Source of the DNA: Spirochaetota bacterium
GTDB lineage: Bacteria; Spirochaetota; UBA4802; JAFGDQ01
Assembly (NCBI GenBank): GCA_016934735.1
Contig: JAFGSG010000071.1
Coordinates: forward strand, 27,369 to 91,368
Reading direction: 5' to 3'
DNA length: 64,000 nucleotides
Below, piece after piece: positions 18,901 through 27,611 of the stretch. Position 1 is the first letter of the stretch. Each line of letters starts with the position of its first letter. The notes below the pieces were generated by a model that worked only from the letters and a program-made list of their open reading frames with translations, had not been told where the DNA came from and searched no databases. The translations under genes and the position numbers were made by a program.

Positions 18901-20374
18901 GATAGTTGCTTCATGCACTCCGAGGACTCATGAGCCGCTTTTTCAGGATACAATAAGAGAAGCCGGGCTTAATAAATATTTGTTCGAAATGGCGAATATA
19001 CGTGATCAATGTTCGTGGGTCCACCAGAGCGATCATCCAAAGGCTACTGAAAAGGCAAAGGATCTTGTAAGGATGGCTGTTTCAAGATCAGCTACGCTTG
19101 AACCGCTGTATGAACTCCCGTTCGAGATCGATCAGAAAACGCTTGTAATCGGCGGAGGCGTATCCGGGATGACTGCCGCGCTCGGGCTCGCGAAGCAGGG
19201 ATTCGAATCATATCTTGTTGAGTGCTCGGATAAGCTGGGCGGGCATGCTCTAAAGATTCATTATACTCTCGAAGGCATTGAGCCGAAGAATTTTATCAGC
19301 GAACTGATCGAGTCAGTAAAGTCAAATGCAAAGATCAGGGTTCTGCTGAATACAAAGATCAGGAATACATCTGGTCATGTGGGTAATTTTACAACACAGA
19401 TTGAATCTTCCGGGAGTAAAAGCGAGATAAGGCACGGTGCTGTCATTGTTGCTACAGGCGGAGAAGAATATAAACCGACCGAATATCTTTATGGACAGAA
19501 TAAGGATGTTGTTACTCAGGTTATGCTTGAAGATATTATAGCAAAAACTCCGGATGTCCTTAAATCTGTGAAAAATGTTGTTATAATTCAGTGCGTTGGT
19601 TCGCGCGATGACGAGCATCCCTATTGCAGCCGTTACTGCTGTTCTGCAGCGTTGAAGAACGCGATTTGCATTAAAGAGATGAATGAGGGCGCAAATATTT
19701 ACATTCTTTATCGCGACATCAGGGCATACGGTTTTAAAGAACTGTATTATAAAAAAGCGAGAGAGATGGGAATAACTTTTATAAGATATGATGAGAAGAT
19801 AAAACCGGAAGTATCCGTAAACGGAAACGGGCTTGTTGTGAATGTTTATGATAAAGAACTGAAAGTGAATTTTGAAATTGAAAGTGATATAGTCGCATTA
19901 AGCGCAGCGATAAGGCCGGACCCCAAGGGGGAAAGCATTAAACAAATTTTTAAGCTTCCCGGTGATCAGGATGGCTTTTTTCTTGAGGCGCATATGAAGC
20001 TCAGGCCGCTTGATTTCGCAAGCATGGGAGTTTTCCTGTGCGGGCTCGCGCATTCGCCGAAGCTGCTCGATGAGAGCATAGCTCAGGCAAAGGGCGCTGT
20101 TTCCAGGGCATGCACTGTTCTTTCCAAGAAAGAGATGATGGTTGGCGGTATTGTGTCTCACGTCAATCCTGACAAATGTGTAGCATGCCTTACATGCGTA
20201 AGGGTATGCCCTTACGATGTGCCGAAGATAAGCGCTGACGGAGTAGCGGAGATTTCGAGCGCATCATGCCAGGGCTGCGGCAGCTGTGTGGCAGCATGCC
20301 CGAGAAAGGCGATCGAAGTGTATCATTATAAGGATGATCAGATATTGAGCAAATGCGAGGCATTGTATGTGTAA
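15905..20374 (+). CDS. hdrA: HdrA-type flavoprotein with inserted GltD/NfnB-like domain and second HdrA unit
   Basis: N-terminal HdrA FAD site and DKTFPTNDCAMCIISPKLIEV; GltD-like block APCGITCPAGINVQGYVAL...VCGRVCHHPCEGVC...IVGGGPSGLTAARDL...VVVIGGGNVAIDAAMTA; second HdrA N-terminus VFVCHCGINIAGVVDV...LVIGGGVSGMTAALGLAKQG; C-terminal 2x[4Fe-4S] CVACLTCVRVCP, CQGCGSCVAACP. Confidence 0.9.
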   Translation: MSENNIIQLDDKRKPGTGLGAVMVVGGGIAGMQTAIDLADSGFKVYLVEEKTHIGGRMSQLDKTFPTNDCAMCIISPKLIEVDKNINIEILTNTEVMVVEGQAGNFSVKLKENPRYVDIAKCTSCGDCIKVCPVLVPNEFNTGFDQRNAVYKLYPQGIPSTYAISKADRAPCGITCPAGINVQGYVALTSNGKFNEAYDLIVERNPFPSVCGRVCHHPCEGVCNRGEIDEPVAINNLKRYNADWVRQKRKEEGFKVEKAEIDPMKPKIAIVGGGPSGLTAARDLVLDGYPVTVFEAQSKLGGAMRWGIPRYRLPDEMLDWDIQNIIDLGVEVKLQSALGKDFTIKSLKNEDYKAVYLGMGLPKARKLNIKGADSEGVLWGMDFLTEVNMGKSPKVGKKVVVIGGGNVAIDAAMTAKRQGAEDVTIVSLECREEMPAHEWEIEDAVSEGIKLNPSWGPDEITASDGKVTGIKLIQCTCVFDESQRFNPQYNPECGEELKADTIIITIGQAADLNWVNDDSSIELASGGIKADNLTLATNIEGVFAGGDIAYGPKSVVEAIAQGHEAAESIRRFIEGKDLSAGREKEDKPAAKVPKDRPYYKKSRTIAENIPVKDRQDNYNEIARTFTQEMAIEEAKRCLACGICSECMQCVAACLPGAINHNEIVKETVINVGAVVAAPGFDPFDPSGKPEYGYGRYANVITSMEMERTFSASGPYQGHVSRPSDHKLPARIAWIQCVGSRDSSIGKDYCSSVCCTYATKQASLAKDHYGDQVNATIFLNDLRTFGKGFDRYYNNAVKKYGVRYINSFISTIKEIPGSKNLLIKYINEQGGLAEEEFDMVVLSVGLVPSASSARLAKALEIELNEFGFTKPQPLRPGETSRKGIFVAGVFENPKDIPESVMSASSAAALSSELISASRGSLTEHKDYPPEKDISKDGVRIGVFVCHCGINIAGVVDVPAVTEYAKTLPNVVFTDDNLFTCSTDTQEKIKKAVEEHNLTRVIVASCTPRTHEPLFQDTIREAGLNKYLFEMANIRDQCSWVHQSDHPKATEKAKDLVRMAVSRSATLEPLYELPFEIDQKTLVIGGGVSGMTAALGLAKQGFESYLVECSDKLGGHALKIHYTLEGIEPKNFISELIESVKSNAKIRVLLNTKIRNTSGHVGNFTTQIESSGSKSEIRHGAVIVATGGEEYKPTEYLYGQNKDVVTQVMLEDIIAKTPDVLKSVKNVVIIQCVGSRDDEHPYCSRYCCSAALKNAICIKEMNEGANIYILYRDIRAYGFKELYYKKAREMGITFIRYDEKIKPEVSVNGNGLVVNVYDKELKVNFEIESDIVALSAAIRPDPKGESIKQIFKLPGDQDGFFLEAHMKLRPLDFASMGVFLCGLAHSPKLLDESIAQAKGAVSRACTVLSKKEMMVGGIVSHVNPDKCVACLTCVRVCPYDVPKISADGVAEISSASCQGCGSCVAACPRKAIEVYHYKDDQILSKCEALYV

Positions 20375-20430
20375 ATCTTGTAAATACTGGTAGTGTGTGG
20401 AGAGTCAGTTATTATAAAGATCGTCCCTTA

Positions 20431-20491
20431 TGCCCTCACCTGACGGCGCTATCGCTCGGCCACCCTCCTGCCTTTCGGGTGGGTGAGGGCA
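20431..20491. repeat. Intergenic inverted repeat between hdrA and mvhD
   Basis: tgccctcacc ... ggtgagggca perfect 10-bp arms enclosing caccc...gggtg. Confidence 0.6.
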
Positions 20492-20628
20492 CAGCTCGTT
20501 CTTAACTGAGTCCGTTTCCCTTTTTCATAGTACCGGTATTTAGGGGGGGCAAAGCTGCAAGGACTATCTATATTATATCGATTTAAGAGTAAGTTTTACT
20601 GTATGTGAATATCAGGAGTGTATTATAA

Positions 20629-21054
20629 ATGAGCAATAATTACGAACCGAAGATCATAGCTTTCTGCTGCAGGTACTGCGCGTATACTGCTGCTGATCTT
20701 GCGGGTTCCATGAGACTTGAATATCCTTCCAACATAAGAGTTGTACAGCTTTTATGTACAGGAAGGATTGATGTGCTTCATGTGCTTAAGGCATTTGAAC
20801 AGGGCGCTGATGCTGTATATGTCGCAGGATGCGAACCTGGTGACTGTCATTTCCTGGAAGGAAATTACAGGGCTGTAAAAAGAATCGCATACGCAAAGAA
20901 CCTGTTAAAGGAGATCGGACTCGAACCTGAACGCCTTGAATTTTTTCATATAGGTGCTTCGGAAGGCCCCAGATTTGCGGAAGCAGCAAAGGAAATGACG
21001 GATCGGGCGCTGAAGCTCGGCCCGAATCCCTTGAGAAAAAAGCAGGGAGAATAA
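20629..21054 (+). CDS. mvhD: MvhD-like hydrogenase/heterodisulfide reductase delta iron-sulfur subunit
   Basis: IIAFCCRYCAYTAADLAGSMRLEYPSNIRVVQLLCTGRID...VAGCEPGDCHFLEGNYRA. Confidence 0.88.
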   Translation: MSNNYEPKIIAFCCRYCAYTAADLAGSMRLEYPSNIRVVQLLCTGRIDVLHVLKAFEQGADAVYVAGCEPGDCHFLEGNYRAVKRIAYAKNLLKEIGLEPERLEFFHIGASEGPRFAEAAKEMTDRALKLGPNPLRKKQGE

Positions 21055-21113
21055 TATTTTGTGGGGGCGAATAATTATTCGCTTCTGCGCAACATCGTTA
21101 TAGAGGTATAATT

Positions 21114-21782
21114 ATGATAGTAGGAGATCGAAAGCCGATAGAGGAAATAAAGGAGATGCTTGCTCCATATAAAAAAATTCTGCTCGTAGGATGCGGAACG
21201 TGCATAAGCGTGTGCATGACCGGCGGCGAAAAAGAAGTTGGCATTCTCGCAAGCGAATTGCGGATGATTTCTGAACTTGAAAAGAAAGACTGGGAAATAT
21301 CCGAGACAACTATTCAAAGGCAATGTGAAAGGGAGTATATTGAGCCGCTTAAAGAGCAGTTTGAAAAAGCGGATGTGGTAATGTCAATGGCCTGCGGTGT
21401 GGGCATACAATACATGGCAGAAGTATTTCCCGAAAAAATAGTGCTGCCTGCTGTAAATACTACGTTCTACGGCACAAACGTAAAAGAAGGCGAATGGCAG
21501 GAACGATGCGCCGGATGCGGCGATTGCGTTCTGGATAAAACGCTCGGCATTTGCCCTGTTGCGCGCTGTTCAAAAGGACTTTATAACGGGCCGTGCGGAG
21601 GTACTGACAATGGTAAATGCGAGGTAAACAAGGACCTGGACTGCGCATGGTACCTGATATATAACAGGATGAAGGAACACGGCAAACTGGACATGCTTGA
21701 TGAAATAATACCTGCACGAAGCTGGAAAACGAGTCTTCACGGCGGGCCGAGAAAAAGAGTTAGGGAGGATGCGCAAAAATGA
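21114..21782 (+). CDS. metV: MetV-like methylenetetrahydrofolate reductase partner protein
   Basis: VGCGTCISVCMTGGEKEV...CAGCGDCVLDKTLGICPVARCSKGLYNGPCGG; MTHFR C-terminal Cys-rich domain. Confidence 0.85.
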   Translation: MIVGDRKPIEEIKEMLAPYKKILLVGCGTCISVCMTGGEKEVGILASELRMISELEKKDWEISETTIQRQCEREYIEPLKEQFEKADVVMSMACGVGIQYMAEVFPEKIVLPAVNTTFYGTNVKEGEWQERCAGCGDCVLDKTLGICPVARCSKGLYNGPCGGTDNGKCEVNKDLDCAWYLIYNRMKEHGKLDMLDEIIPARSWKTSLHGGPRKRVREDAQK

Positions 21783-22705
21783 AAGCGAACAGCAATCTGG
21801 AAAAGATACTGGAAAGAGGCGAATTCGCGGTCACGGGAGAGCTCGGACCGCCTAAAGGCAATGATGTTGAAGTAATTAAGAAGAAGGCACAGTTCCTTAA
21901 AGGTAATGTCGATGCTGTAAACATTACGGATAATCAGACAGCTGTTGTGAGGATGTCGAGCATTGCAGCGTCGAAGCTCCTCCTCGATCTGGGCGTTGAG
22001 CCGGTTATGCAGATGGTTGTACGGGACAGGAACAGGATCGCTATACAGAGCGACATACTGGGCGCAACTGCACTCGGGCTGAAAAACATGCTGTGCTTAA
22101 GCGGCGACCACCAGACTTTCGGGAACCAGCCGGACGCGAAAAATGTTTTTGATATTGATTCAATACAGCTTATAGGCCTTGTTAAAAGACTGAGAGATGA
22201 GAAAAAAATGCTGAACCTTGAAGATGAAATAGAAGGCGATGTAGGCATTTTTATCGGAGCTGCCGCGAATCCGTTTGCCGAACCTTTCGGGTTCAGACCA
22301 TTAAGGCTTAGAAAGAAGGTGGCTGCTGGTGTTAATTTTATTCAAACCCAGTGCATATACGATATGAAAATATTCAAAGAGTTTATGAAGGCTGTATGCG
22401 ATATGGGTCTTGATCAGAAGGTTCATATACTCGCAGGAGTCACACCGCTTAAATCAGCAGGAATGACTAAGTACATGGCAAACAATGTTCCCGGGATAAT
22501 TATACCGGAAGAACTTGTTAAGAGAATGGCGGGCGTAGCAAAGGAAAAAGCTGCCGAGGAAGGAATTAAAATCTGCGTTGAGCAAATACAGGAATTGCGC
22601 GAAATTAAAGGCGTACACGGCATTCATCTAATGGCTATTGAGTGGGAGTCGCGCGTTCCAGAGATAGTATCGCAGGCTAAGCTCCTGCCGAGGCCGGTCG
22701 TTTAA
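21779..22705 (+). CDS. metF: Methylenetetrahydrofolate reductase
   Basis: FAVTGELGPPKGNDVEV...VDAVNITDNQTAVVRMSSIAAS...CLSGDHQTFGNQP...VNFIQTQCIYD; ATGA overlap with metV. Confidence 0.92.
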   Translation: MKANSNLEKILERGEFAVTGELGPPKGNDVEVIKKKAQFLKGNVDAVNITDNQTAVVRMSSIAASKLLLDLGVEPVMQMVVRDRNRIAIQSDILGATALGLKNMLCLSGDHQTFGNQPDAKNVFDIDSIQLIGLVKRLRDEKKMLNLEDEIEGDVGIFIGAAANPFAEPFGFRPLRLRKKVAAGVNFIQTQCIYDMKIFKEFMKAVCDMGLDQKVHILAGVTPLKSAGMTKYMANNVPGIIIPEELVKRMAGVAKEKAAEEGIKICVEQIQELREIKGVHGIHLMAIEWESRVPEIVSQAKLLPRPVV

Positions 22706-22709
22706 AGGT

Positions 22710-24089
22710 TTATCTTACCTTGCCTCTTGAGAGTGAGGCGAGTATGCCGAATAAGCATAGAAAACCGGAAAAGATAAATGCCGTTTTTATGCTTATCATT
22801 AATTGCGGAAAATTTTCCGGAATTAATTCGGCATTACCGATGAAGATCGCCAGTATAAACATGGCTATCCCCATACTGATTGTCTGCCCTGTCATACGCG
22901 TGGTTCCTAGTATCCCCGAAGCAATACCCAGATATTTTTTTTCTACGGAGCTCATTATAGCGTTGGAATTGGGAGATGCAAAAAGCGCAAATCCTATCCC
23001 CGTGATAATAAGAATAATTAAAATATACGAAAGAGATGTATCGTTATTAAGAAGGGCGAACATGAAAAGCGAAAGCCCGGATAAAGTCATGCCTATGGAT
23101 GATACAATCCTGGGTTCTATTTTGTCTGAAAGCCGTCCTGCGAACGGGGAAAACAGCGCCATGATAACCGGCTGGGATACCATCAGTATTCCCGCGCTCT
23201 GAGGGCTCAGTTGTTTAATGTACTGAAGATAAATGCTCAGGAAAAATGTCGTAGCAAAAGTAGCGCAGTAATTAAGAAATGCAGCCAGGTTCGACAATGC
23301 AAAAACCCTGTTGGTCACGAATAGATTTATATTAACAAGAGGGCTCTTTATCCGTTTTTCCATAAAAATAAAGATTATTATAATACATATACCCGCGATT
23401 ATCAGCCCTGAACTGAATCCCGCTCCCCACTTTGAAAAATTGGAAATGCCGTACATAATTGCCGCAAGCCCTGCGCTGTAAAGAACGGAACCGACAAGAT
23501 CAAATTTTTCGCCTTTTGCGTCTGCCCATTCACTTTTTAATTTAAGCAGTATTAGCACTAAAGCGATTAATCCGATCGGAATATTGACCAGAAAAATACT
23601 TCTCCATCCGAAATTTTGTGTAAGGAATCCTCCGACAAACGGCCCGCATGAAAGCCCCAGATAGGTGGATGTAACGGATATACCGAGCACTTTTCCTCTT
23701 TCATTGGGCGGGAATACGGATGTTAAGAGCGCCATTCCGGTACTGAATATCATGGAAGTTCCGATGCCTTGTGCCAGCCTTAAAGCGATCAGCATTTCAG
23801 AACAGGTACAGATGGTCATTAAGAATGATACAATTGTAAAAATGCATAATCCGATTGTATAAATTTTTTTTCTTCCGTGTATATCGGCAAAGCGGCCGAA
23901 CGGCAGCAGCAGAACTGCAGTAGCTAAAAGATATGCTGTGTTTATCCAGCTGAGGGAGATCGCATCCATCGCAAATTCCCTGCCAATTGTTGGAAGCGCC
24001 ACAGTAATAGATGAGACTTCAAAAGGCGCCAGGAAGGCTGCCATTGTAACAATTATTTGTGTGACCCTCTTTACATTTCTATCTTCCAT
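22710..24089 (-). CDS. MFS transporter, DHA2/EmrB-like drug:H+ antiporter
   Basis: 14-TM profile; FGRFADIHGRKKIYTIGL motif A; GWRSIFLVNIPIGL. Confidence 0.87.
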   Translation of the reverse strand: MEDRNVKRVTQIIVTMAAFLAPFEVSSITVALPTIGREFAMDAISLSWINTAYLLATAVLLLPFGRFADIHGRKKIYTIGLCIFTIVSFLMTICTCSEMLIALRLAQGIGTSMIFSTGMALLTSVFPPNERGKVLGISVTSTYLGLSCGPFVGGFLTQNFGWRSIFLVNIPIGLIALVLILLKLKSEWADAKGEKFDLVGSVLYSAGLAAIMYGISNFSKWGAGFSSGLIIAGICIIIIFIFMEKRIKSPLVNINLFVTNRVFALSNLAAFLNYCATFATTFFLSIYLQYIKQLSPQSAGILMVSQPVIMALFSPFAGRLSDKIEPRIVSSIGMTLSGLSLFMFALLNNDTSLSYILIILIITGIGFALFASPNSNAIMSSVEKKYLGIASGILGTTRMTGQTISMGIAMFILAIFIGNAELIPENFPQLMISIKTAFIFSGFLCLFGILASLSRGKVR

Positions 24090-24138
24090 TCTTATCAGTC
24101 CTGTAGTAAGGATACATGGTCGTTCATTTCCAATATGG

Positions 24139-25332
24139 TTATTCGACAGCTACCGGAGCTTCTCGGGTAATTCGAATTGCCCCGTATTTCAGCGCGTTAA
24201 ATGAAAGCAGAATGATACCGATTAAAAAAGCGATTGCGCATGAGTTGAATGCGGCAAGGTATGTGCCTGTATAATCTATCAGAAAGCCCAGCGGCAGGCT
24301 GAATAACATCATGCCTCCATAGAAGCTTGCCATGTATAATGCATTTGCAGTGTTCTTTTCATTTGTGTTTACAAGGCTGATCATGGTCGTATTTATAATC
24401 GGAAACAATATTCCGTGGGTCAGCCCGTACATTATTCCAATTCCGATCAGGATGGGAAGTGAGTAAAGAAAGTTAAGAAGCGCATTCAATAATGCCCCGG
24501 TAAAGAACATTGTTATTAAAATCCGGTTAATATTATAGCCGGATAATTTGCCGATTATTTTAAATCTGATTATAATCAGCACTGCTATATAAAATATAAA
24601 GAAATAGGAAAATTGAAAATTCGTTGTCGAGAGCACAAAGTTCGGCAGATAGGTAACTATAACGCCGAAGCATCCTCCGAAAATTACTGCTGCAACCGTA
24701 ATGATTATAAAACGAAAGCTGCGAAAAAGATGAAGAAATCCGGCCCGTGTTTCGGTTGATGATTTATCGGGATGAGGCTCTGGCTTAGGCATTATAAAAG
24801 TGACGCATAAACTCAGAAAAACAAGAACAGCTGAAATAGCGAAAATATAATAAAACGGATATCCTTTTGATAAGAGAAGCTCTCCGGCAAACGGACTAAT
24901 GGCATTTGTAATTGCTCCCGTAATGCCGTAAATCCCTATCGCTTCTGCCGCGTCTTTCATCGGCACTATGTCGAATACAATGTTTGTTCCGAATATCATC
25001 GAGATTGAAAAGGCGATTCCATGCAGAATCCGGATTATTAAAATATTCCATGAAAAAGCGGAAATAAAAATATATGATATAAACGCGATTGTCATCAATA
25101 AATAACCCGTGCGGAGAACAATGATTTTATTTTTCACACGGATAAATGAAGCGATGCTAACGGACGTAATAATTATAAGAATTTTATCAACATTATTCAT
25201 AATGCCGATATGCGCTTCGGGAGCGCCTAATTGTTTTAGAAAGATCGGGAACAATATGTAGAACGAATTTCCCAAAAAGAACATCAGGTTTGTAAGAGCA
25301 ACATAATAGTATAAAGGCTTAAATTTTTTCAT
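24139..25332 (-). CDS. MFS transporter
   Basis: About 12 predicted TM helices; MFS-like architecture (MKKFKPLYYYVALTNLMFFLGNSFYILFPIFLKQLGA). Confidence 0.8.
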   Translation of the reverse strand: MKKFKPLYYYVALTNLMFFLGNSFYILFPIFLKQLGAPEAHIGIMNNVDKILIIITSVSIASFIRVKNKIIVLRTGYLLMTIAFISYIFISAFSWNILIIRILHGIAFSISMIFGTNIVFDIVPMKDAAEAIGIYGITGAITNAISPFAGELLLSKGYPFYYIFAISAVLVFLSLCVTFIMPKPEPHPDKSSTETRAGFLHLFRSFRFIIITVAAVIFGGCFGVIVTYLPNFVLSTTNFQFSYFFIFYIAVLIIIRFKIIGKLSGYNINRILITMFFTGALLNALLNFLYSLPILIGIGIMYGLTHGILFPIINTTMISLVNTNEKNTANALYMASFYGGMMLFSLPLGFLIDYTGTYLAAFNSCAIAFLIGIILLSFNALKYGAIRITREAPVAVE

Positions 25333-25513
25333 GCAGTTACTATATAATTTTCCCGATATTTTGTACTTCCGTATTAACCGGGCGCTTCTTTGTCAATTAA
25401 TCTTTTATTTTTATAAAAGATATTATAATTTAAACTTGATTTGATTTCTATAGCTTATATATTTGCAAAGCATACTGGTATAAATTAAGCGGATTTATAA
25501 AAGGTTTTTCATA

Positions 25514-26812
25514 ATGCATAAACCATTTTTTTCTGATAAGTACTATAAAGATTCTCTGGATGCGCTGACTATTGCTCTTGAAACAGCGCCCGCATATCGT
25601 ACATGGCGGCAGTTCGATCCCGGGAAGGATGCTTCCATAGACGACCGCTATGCTGCCATGCCTGTACTGACAAAGAAAGATATCCGCGAGCATTTCCCCG
25701 GCGTCGTAGTTCCGCACGGCCGCAGTTTAACTGAGGGAATAGAGAACGGAGAGATTGAATTCGTGGAGACCAGCGGCACAACAGCGGAAAAAATTACAAA
25801 TGTCTGGAATCAGATGTGGTGGAATGCTTCCGAAGCCGCGTCGTGGAAACTCAATTCCCATACCGCTCATCTTGACCACTCTTTCCGTGAAGCTCAGCTC
25901 GCGAGTGCGCTTAGCGTGGGTTTTCACTCAAACGATGATCTTCCCATGCATGCCCGGATACTTAACGGCCGCTTTCTGTTCCTTAACGAAAAAATGAGCG
26001 CCCACGAATGGACAAAAGCGCACTACGAACGGATGATACGCGAGCTGGATGAGTTTAAACCTGCTGTTCTTGAGGGAAATCCATCGCTTCTCGCACGTCT
26101 GGCATGGTGGGCTATTGATAATAATAAGTCTGTTTATCAGCCTCAGGTAATTCTTTTCACATATGAGTTCCCGTCAGCGCTTCATTTGCAAAGTCTTAAG
26201 CAGATATTTCATGTTCCAATGGCGAGCTCATATGGTTCAACCGAAACAGGATATGTTTTTATGCAGTGCGAGCATGGTATATTCCATCAGAATGCTGATT
26301 TCTGCAGAGTAGATTTTGAACCTCTGAAAGATATGTACGGCAGACAGGACACAGGACGTATATTAGTCACGACCTTTCATAATCCATGGACTTCGCTTAT
26401 CCGCTTCGATGTAGGGGATCTTGTGCGTCTCAATGACTCTTATGCCTGCTCCTGTGGCCGTAAAGAAGGCTTAATGCTGAGATCCATAGAAGGCCGCACG
26501 GCAAATGCTACATTTACAACATCAGGGCGTCTTATTACAACAAAACAACTGGATGATGTTCTTTCAAAGTTTAATGGTCTTCGTGAGTATCATCTTGACC
26601 AGGCTTCTCAAAAAGAGTATAACTTAAAGATTATAATGCAGCATAAAAATGATGTTATAGTAAAAGAAATAATCCGTGAGATGCATTTTCTTTACGGAAA
26701 AGATGCTGCAATAAAAGTTGAAGCAGTCGAAGATATTATGCCCGCATCTTCGGGGAAATACCGCCGTACCTGGGCGCATCTTAAATTTGACACAAAGGAT
26801 CTTTTTTCATGA
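25514..26812 (+). CDS. Phenylacetate-CoA ligase-like adenylate-forming enzyme
   Basis: VETSGTTAEKITNVWNQMWW...MASSYGSTETGYVF...DTGRILVTTFHNPWTSLIRFDVGDLVR; PaaK-like A3/A5/A7 motifs. Confidence 0.8.
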   Translation: MHKPFFSDKYYKDSLDALTIALETAPAYRTWRQFDPGKDASIDDRYAAMPVLTKKDIREHFPGVVVPHGRSLTEGIENGEIEFVETSGTTAEKITNVWNQMWWNASEAASWKLNSHTAHLDHSFREAQLASALSVGFHSNDDLPMHARILNGRFLFLNEKMSAHEWTKAHYERMIRELDEFKPAVLEGNPSLLARLAWWAIDNNKSVYQPQVILFTYEFPSALHLQSLKQIFHVPMASSYGSTETGYVFMQCEHGIFHQNADFCRVDFEPLKDMYGRQDTGRILVTTFHNPWTSLIRFDVGDLVRLNDSYACSCGRKEGLMLRSIEGRTANATFTTSGRLITTKQLDDVLSKFNGLREYHLDQASQKEYNLKIIMQHKNDVIVKEIIREMHFLYGKDAAIKVEAVEDIMPASSGKYRRTWAHLKFDTKDLFS

Positions 26813-27513
26813 AAAAAATTAAACCTGTATATCTCATTGCAGGAGGGAACTGGCGGAAGCCGGGAGCTCTTATGCCTATTCTGAAAGAAGTAATGAAGGC
26901 AGCAGGCAAGGAACACCCTCAAATCGGCTACATAGGCACTGCTAACGGGGATGATCCATGGTTTTTTGATTCAATAAACGAAAATTTAATGAGCGCAGGT
27001 GCAGACAGTATCCGGCAGATTTTCCTCGCAGATAATAATGCGGATATGAAAGCGGCAAAGTCCGCTTTAAGCAGTGTGGACGCAATATTTATGTCCGGCG
27101 GCGACGTTGAAGAAGGAATGCGATGGCTCAATCTGCATAAGCTTACCCCGTTCCTAATGGAGTTATATGCAAATGGCGTTTTATTTTTCGGTCTTTCCGC
27201 AGGCAGCATAATGTTGGGTAAGCAATGGGTGCGCTGGAAGGATCCGGATGATGATTCGTCAGCATCGCTGTTTGGCTGCATGGGTATAGCTCCGGTTGTG
27301 TGCGATACTCACGCTGAAAAAGACAAATGGGAAGAACTTATAACTGCAGTTAAACTGCTCGGCGACAAAAGCAAAGGATACGGCATACCTGCGGGCGGAG
27401 TGATCGTTGCAGGCGCGGATGGAGGACTTTCCGCTCTGGTGAAACCGGCAGCATTATTTGTAAACAACAGCGGCCGCGTTGTCAGAACAGACGATATACC
27501 TGTTTTAAAATAA
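26809..27513 (+). CDS. Peptidase S51/type 1 glutamine amidotransferase-like protein
   Basis: IFMSGGDVEEGMRWLN...LFFGLSAGSIMLGKQWV; ATGA overlap with the upstream PaaK-like gene. Confidence 0.75.
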   Translation: MKKIKPVYLIAGGNWRKPGALMPILKEVMKAAGKEHPQIGYIGTANGDDPWFFDSINENLMSAGADSIRQIFLADNNADMKAAKSALSSVDAIFMSGGDVEEGMRWLNLHKLTPFLMELYANGVLFFGLSAGSIMLGKQWVRWKDPDDDSSASLFGCMGIAPVVCDTHAEKDKWEELITAVKLLGDKSKGYGIPAGGVIVAGADGGLSALVKPAALFVNNSGRVVRTDDIPVLK

Positions 27514-27611
27514 TACATATTTTTGAGATAACTTGTAATAAAAGCCGGAAAAATTCGAAAGTTAACTCTTTTTCTACAGGTATTATGTGCTGAATCAGCA
27601 TTTATTCTAAA

